Assembly (NCBI GenBank): GCA_934757155.1
Contig: CAKVLI010000004.1
Coordinates: 1-64,000 of the forward strand
Direction: 5' to 3'
Source of the DNA: an uncultured Candidatus Melainabacteria bacterium
GTDB lineage: Bacteria; Cyanobacteriota; Vampirovibrionia; Gastranaerophilales; Gastranaerophilaceae
DNA: 64,000 bases
Both the position numbers and the translations under genes were made by a program. The notes below the pieces were generated by a model. It saw nothing but the letters and a program-made list of their open reading frames with translations, had not been told where the DNA came from and ran no database searches. Of the stretch, positions 63,772 to 64,000 are shown piece by piece. How positions within the stretch are numbered: position 1 is the stretch's first letter; every line of letters starts with the position of its first letter.

Positions 63772-64000
63772 ATGCAGCAAATAAGTAAAAATTTAAGGAA
63801 AGATGCACTTTATCTTTCACACAAATGCAAGGATGGTAACTTGCAAAGTGTATTTTCTTGTCTTGATATTGTGTGGACGCTATATGATAAAATTATGAAT
63901 TGGTCGCCTGAAAAAGCTGAAGATGACAACAGAGATTTTTTTATTATCTCAAAAGGCCAAGCAACTTTGGCATTATATCCTGTATTAATTGAAAAAAGAT
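63772..64000 (+). CDS. transketolase, N-terminal subunit (partial)
   Basis: Opens at ATG 63772 with AAGGAG at 63760-63765 and runs off the end of the window (76 codons). The sequence KDALYLSHKCKDGNLQSV and FFIISKGQATLALYPVL matches the N-terminal half of split transketolases often found in O-antigen loci, next to a C-terminal subunit. It moves two-carbon ketol units with TPP. With the TPP synthase and aldolase it forms a carbon-branch-building set. Confidence 0.85.
   Translation, partial: MQQISKNLRKDALYLSHKCKDGNLQSVFSCLDIVWTLYDKIMNWSPEKAEDDNRDFFIISKGQATLALYPVLIEKR

Noticed and set aside
1..64000. CRISPR arrays
   Set aside because: No regularly spaced direct repeats of 25-40 bp were seen; the repeats found are isolated hairpins and attachment sites.

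Overview
The window is AT-rich and densely coded. It reads as a chromosome segment of a diderm, probably anaerobic, gut-type bacterium. The closest fit I can offer is the non-photosynthetic cyanobacterial relatives (Vampirovibrionia/Melainabacteria, Gastranaerophilales). Reasons: an outer membrane is implied by a TpsB-type barrel, an autotransporter and a nucleotide-sugar/O-antigen locus; TrmFO and a CdaA-type diadenylate cyclase are present; a sparse flagellar-type export cluster and a complex I-like membrane complex lie close together. The assignment is inferred from gene content, not proven.

Layout. 1-1391: a mosaic of short repeats, then an ECF-like sigma factor with its zinc-finger anti-sigma factor. 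1437-16328 (minus strand): clpB, a YkgJ-type cysteine-cluster protein, a TPR protein, a YitT transporter, cdaA translationally coupled to lysA, then flhA, fliH, a FliG-position protein, fliF and fliE. One gene of unknown function (13437-14249) is embedded in the opposite direction. 16480-22483 (plus): a 53-aa gene, a CHASE2-GGDEF cyclase, trmFO and an 842-aa EF-hand protein. 22547-26203 (minus): xer recombinase, dacB, a nitrilase-family amidase and a DUF374 acyltransferase. 26250-27325 (plus): a secreted protein and a CinA/PncC amidohydrolase. 27374-29125: a TpsB-like outer-membrane transporter. 29351-36648 (minus): a six-gene Hyf/Ehr-type complex whose large subunit has each Ni-Fe CxxC motif reduced to CxxS. 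36865-39833 (plus): Gfo/Idh oxidoreductase, a CDP-alcohol phosphatidyltransferase, trmL, nnrD. 39820-42071 (minus): a 5'-nucleotidase-like enzyme and ruvA.

Accessory regions. A tRNA-Ser(UGA) at 42177 carries a 3-kb island bounded by a 21-bp repeat of the tRNA 3' end. The island holds an integrase reduced to its last ~53 codons, a trypsin-like protease and a membrane-anchored protein transcribed divergently from it. Beyond it lie a DUF1848 protein, a marR-cupin unit with two palindromic operators, an unknown protein between two hairpin repeats, a large autotransporter and an alkyltransferase. 52726-64000 is a polysaccharide locus: glycosyltransferases, glf, rfbF-rfbG-rfbH (CDP-3,6-dideoxyhexose route), a thiamine-diphosphate enzyme like YerE/acetolactate synthase, an aldolase-glycosyltransferase fusion and the start of a transketolase. 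Overlapping starts and stops make it look like one transcription unit.

The points most worth following are the two-gene protease/membrane-protein island, the Ni-site-deficient Ehr-like complex, the reduced flagellar-type cluster, and a recurring N-terminal motif of the form (T/V)xF(K/R/G)(A/S)(N/K) in three unrelated proteins without Sec signal peptides.
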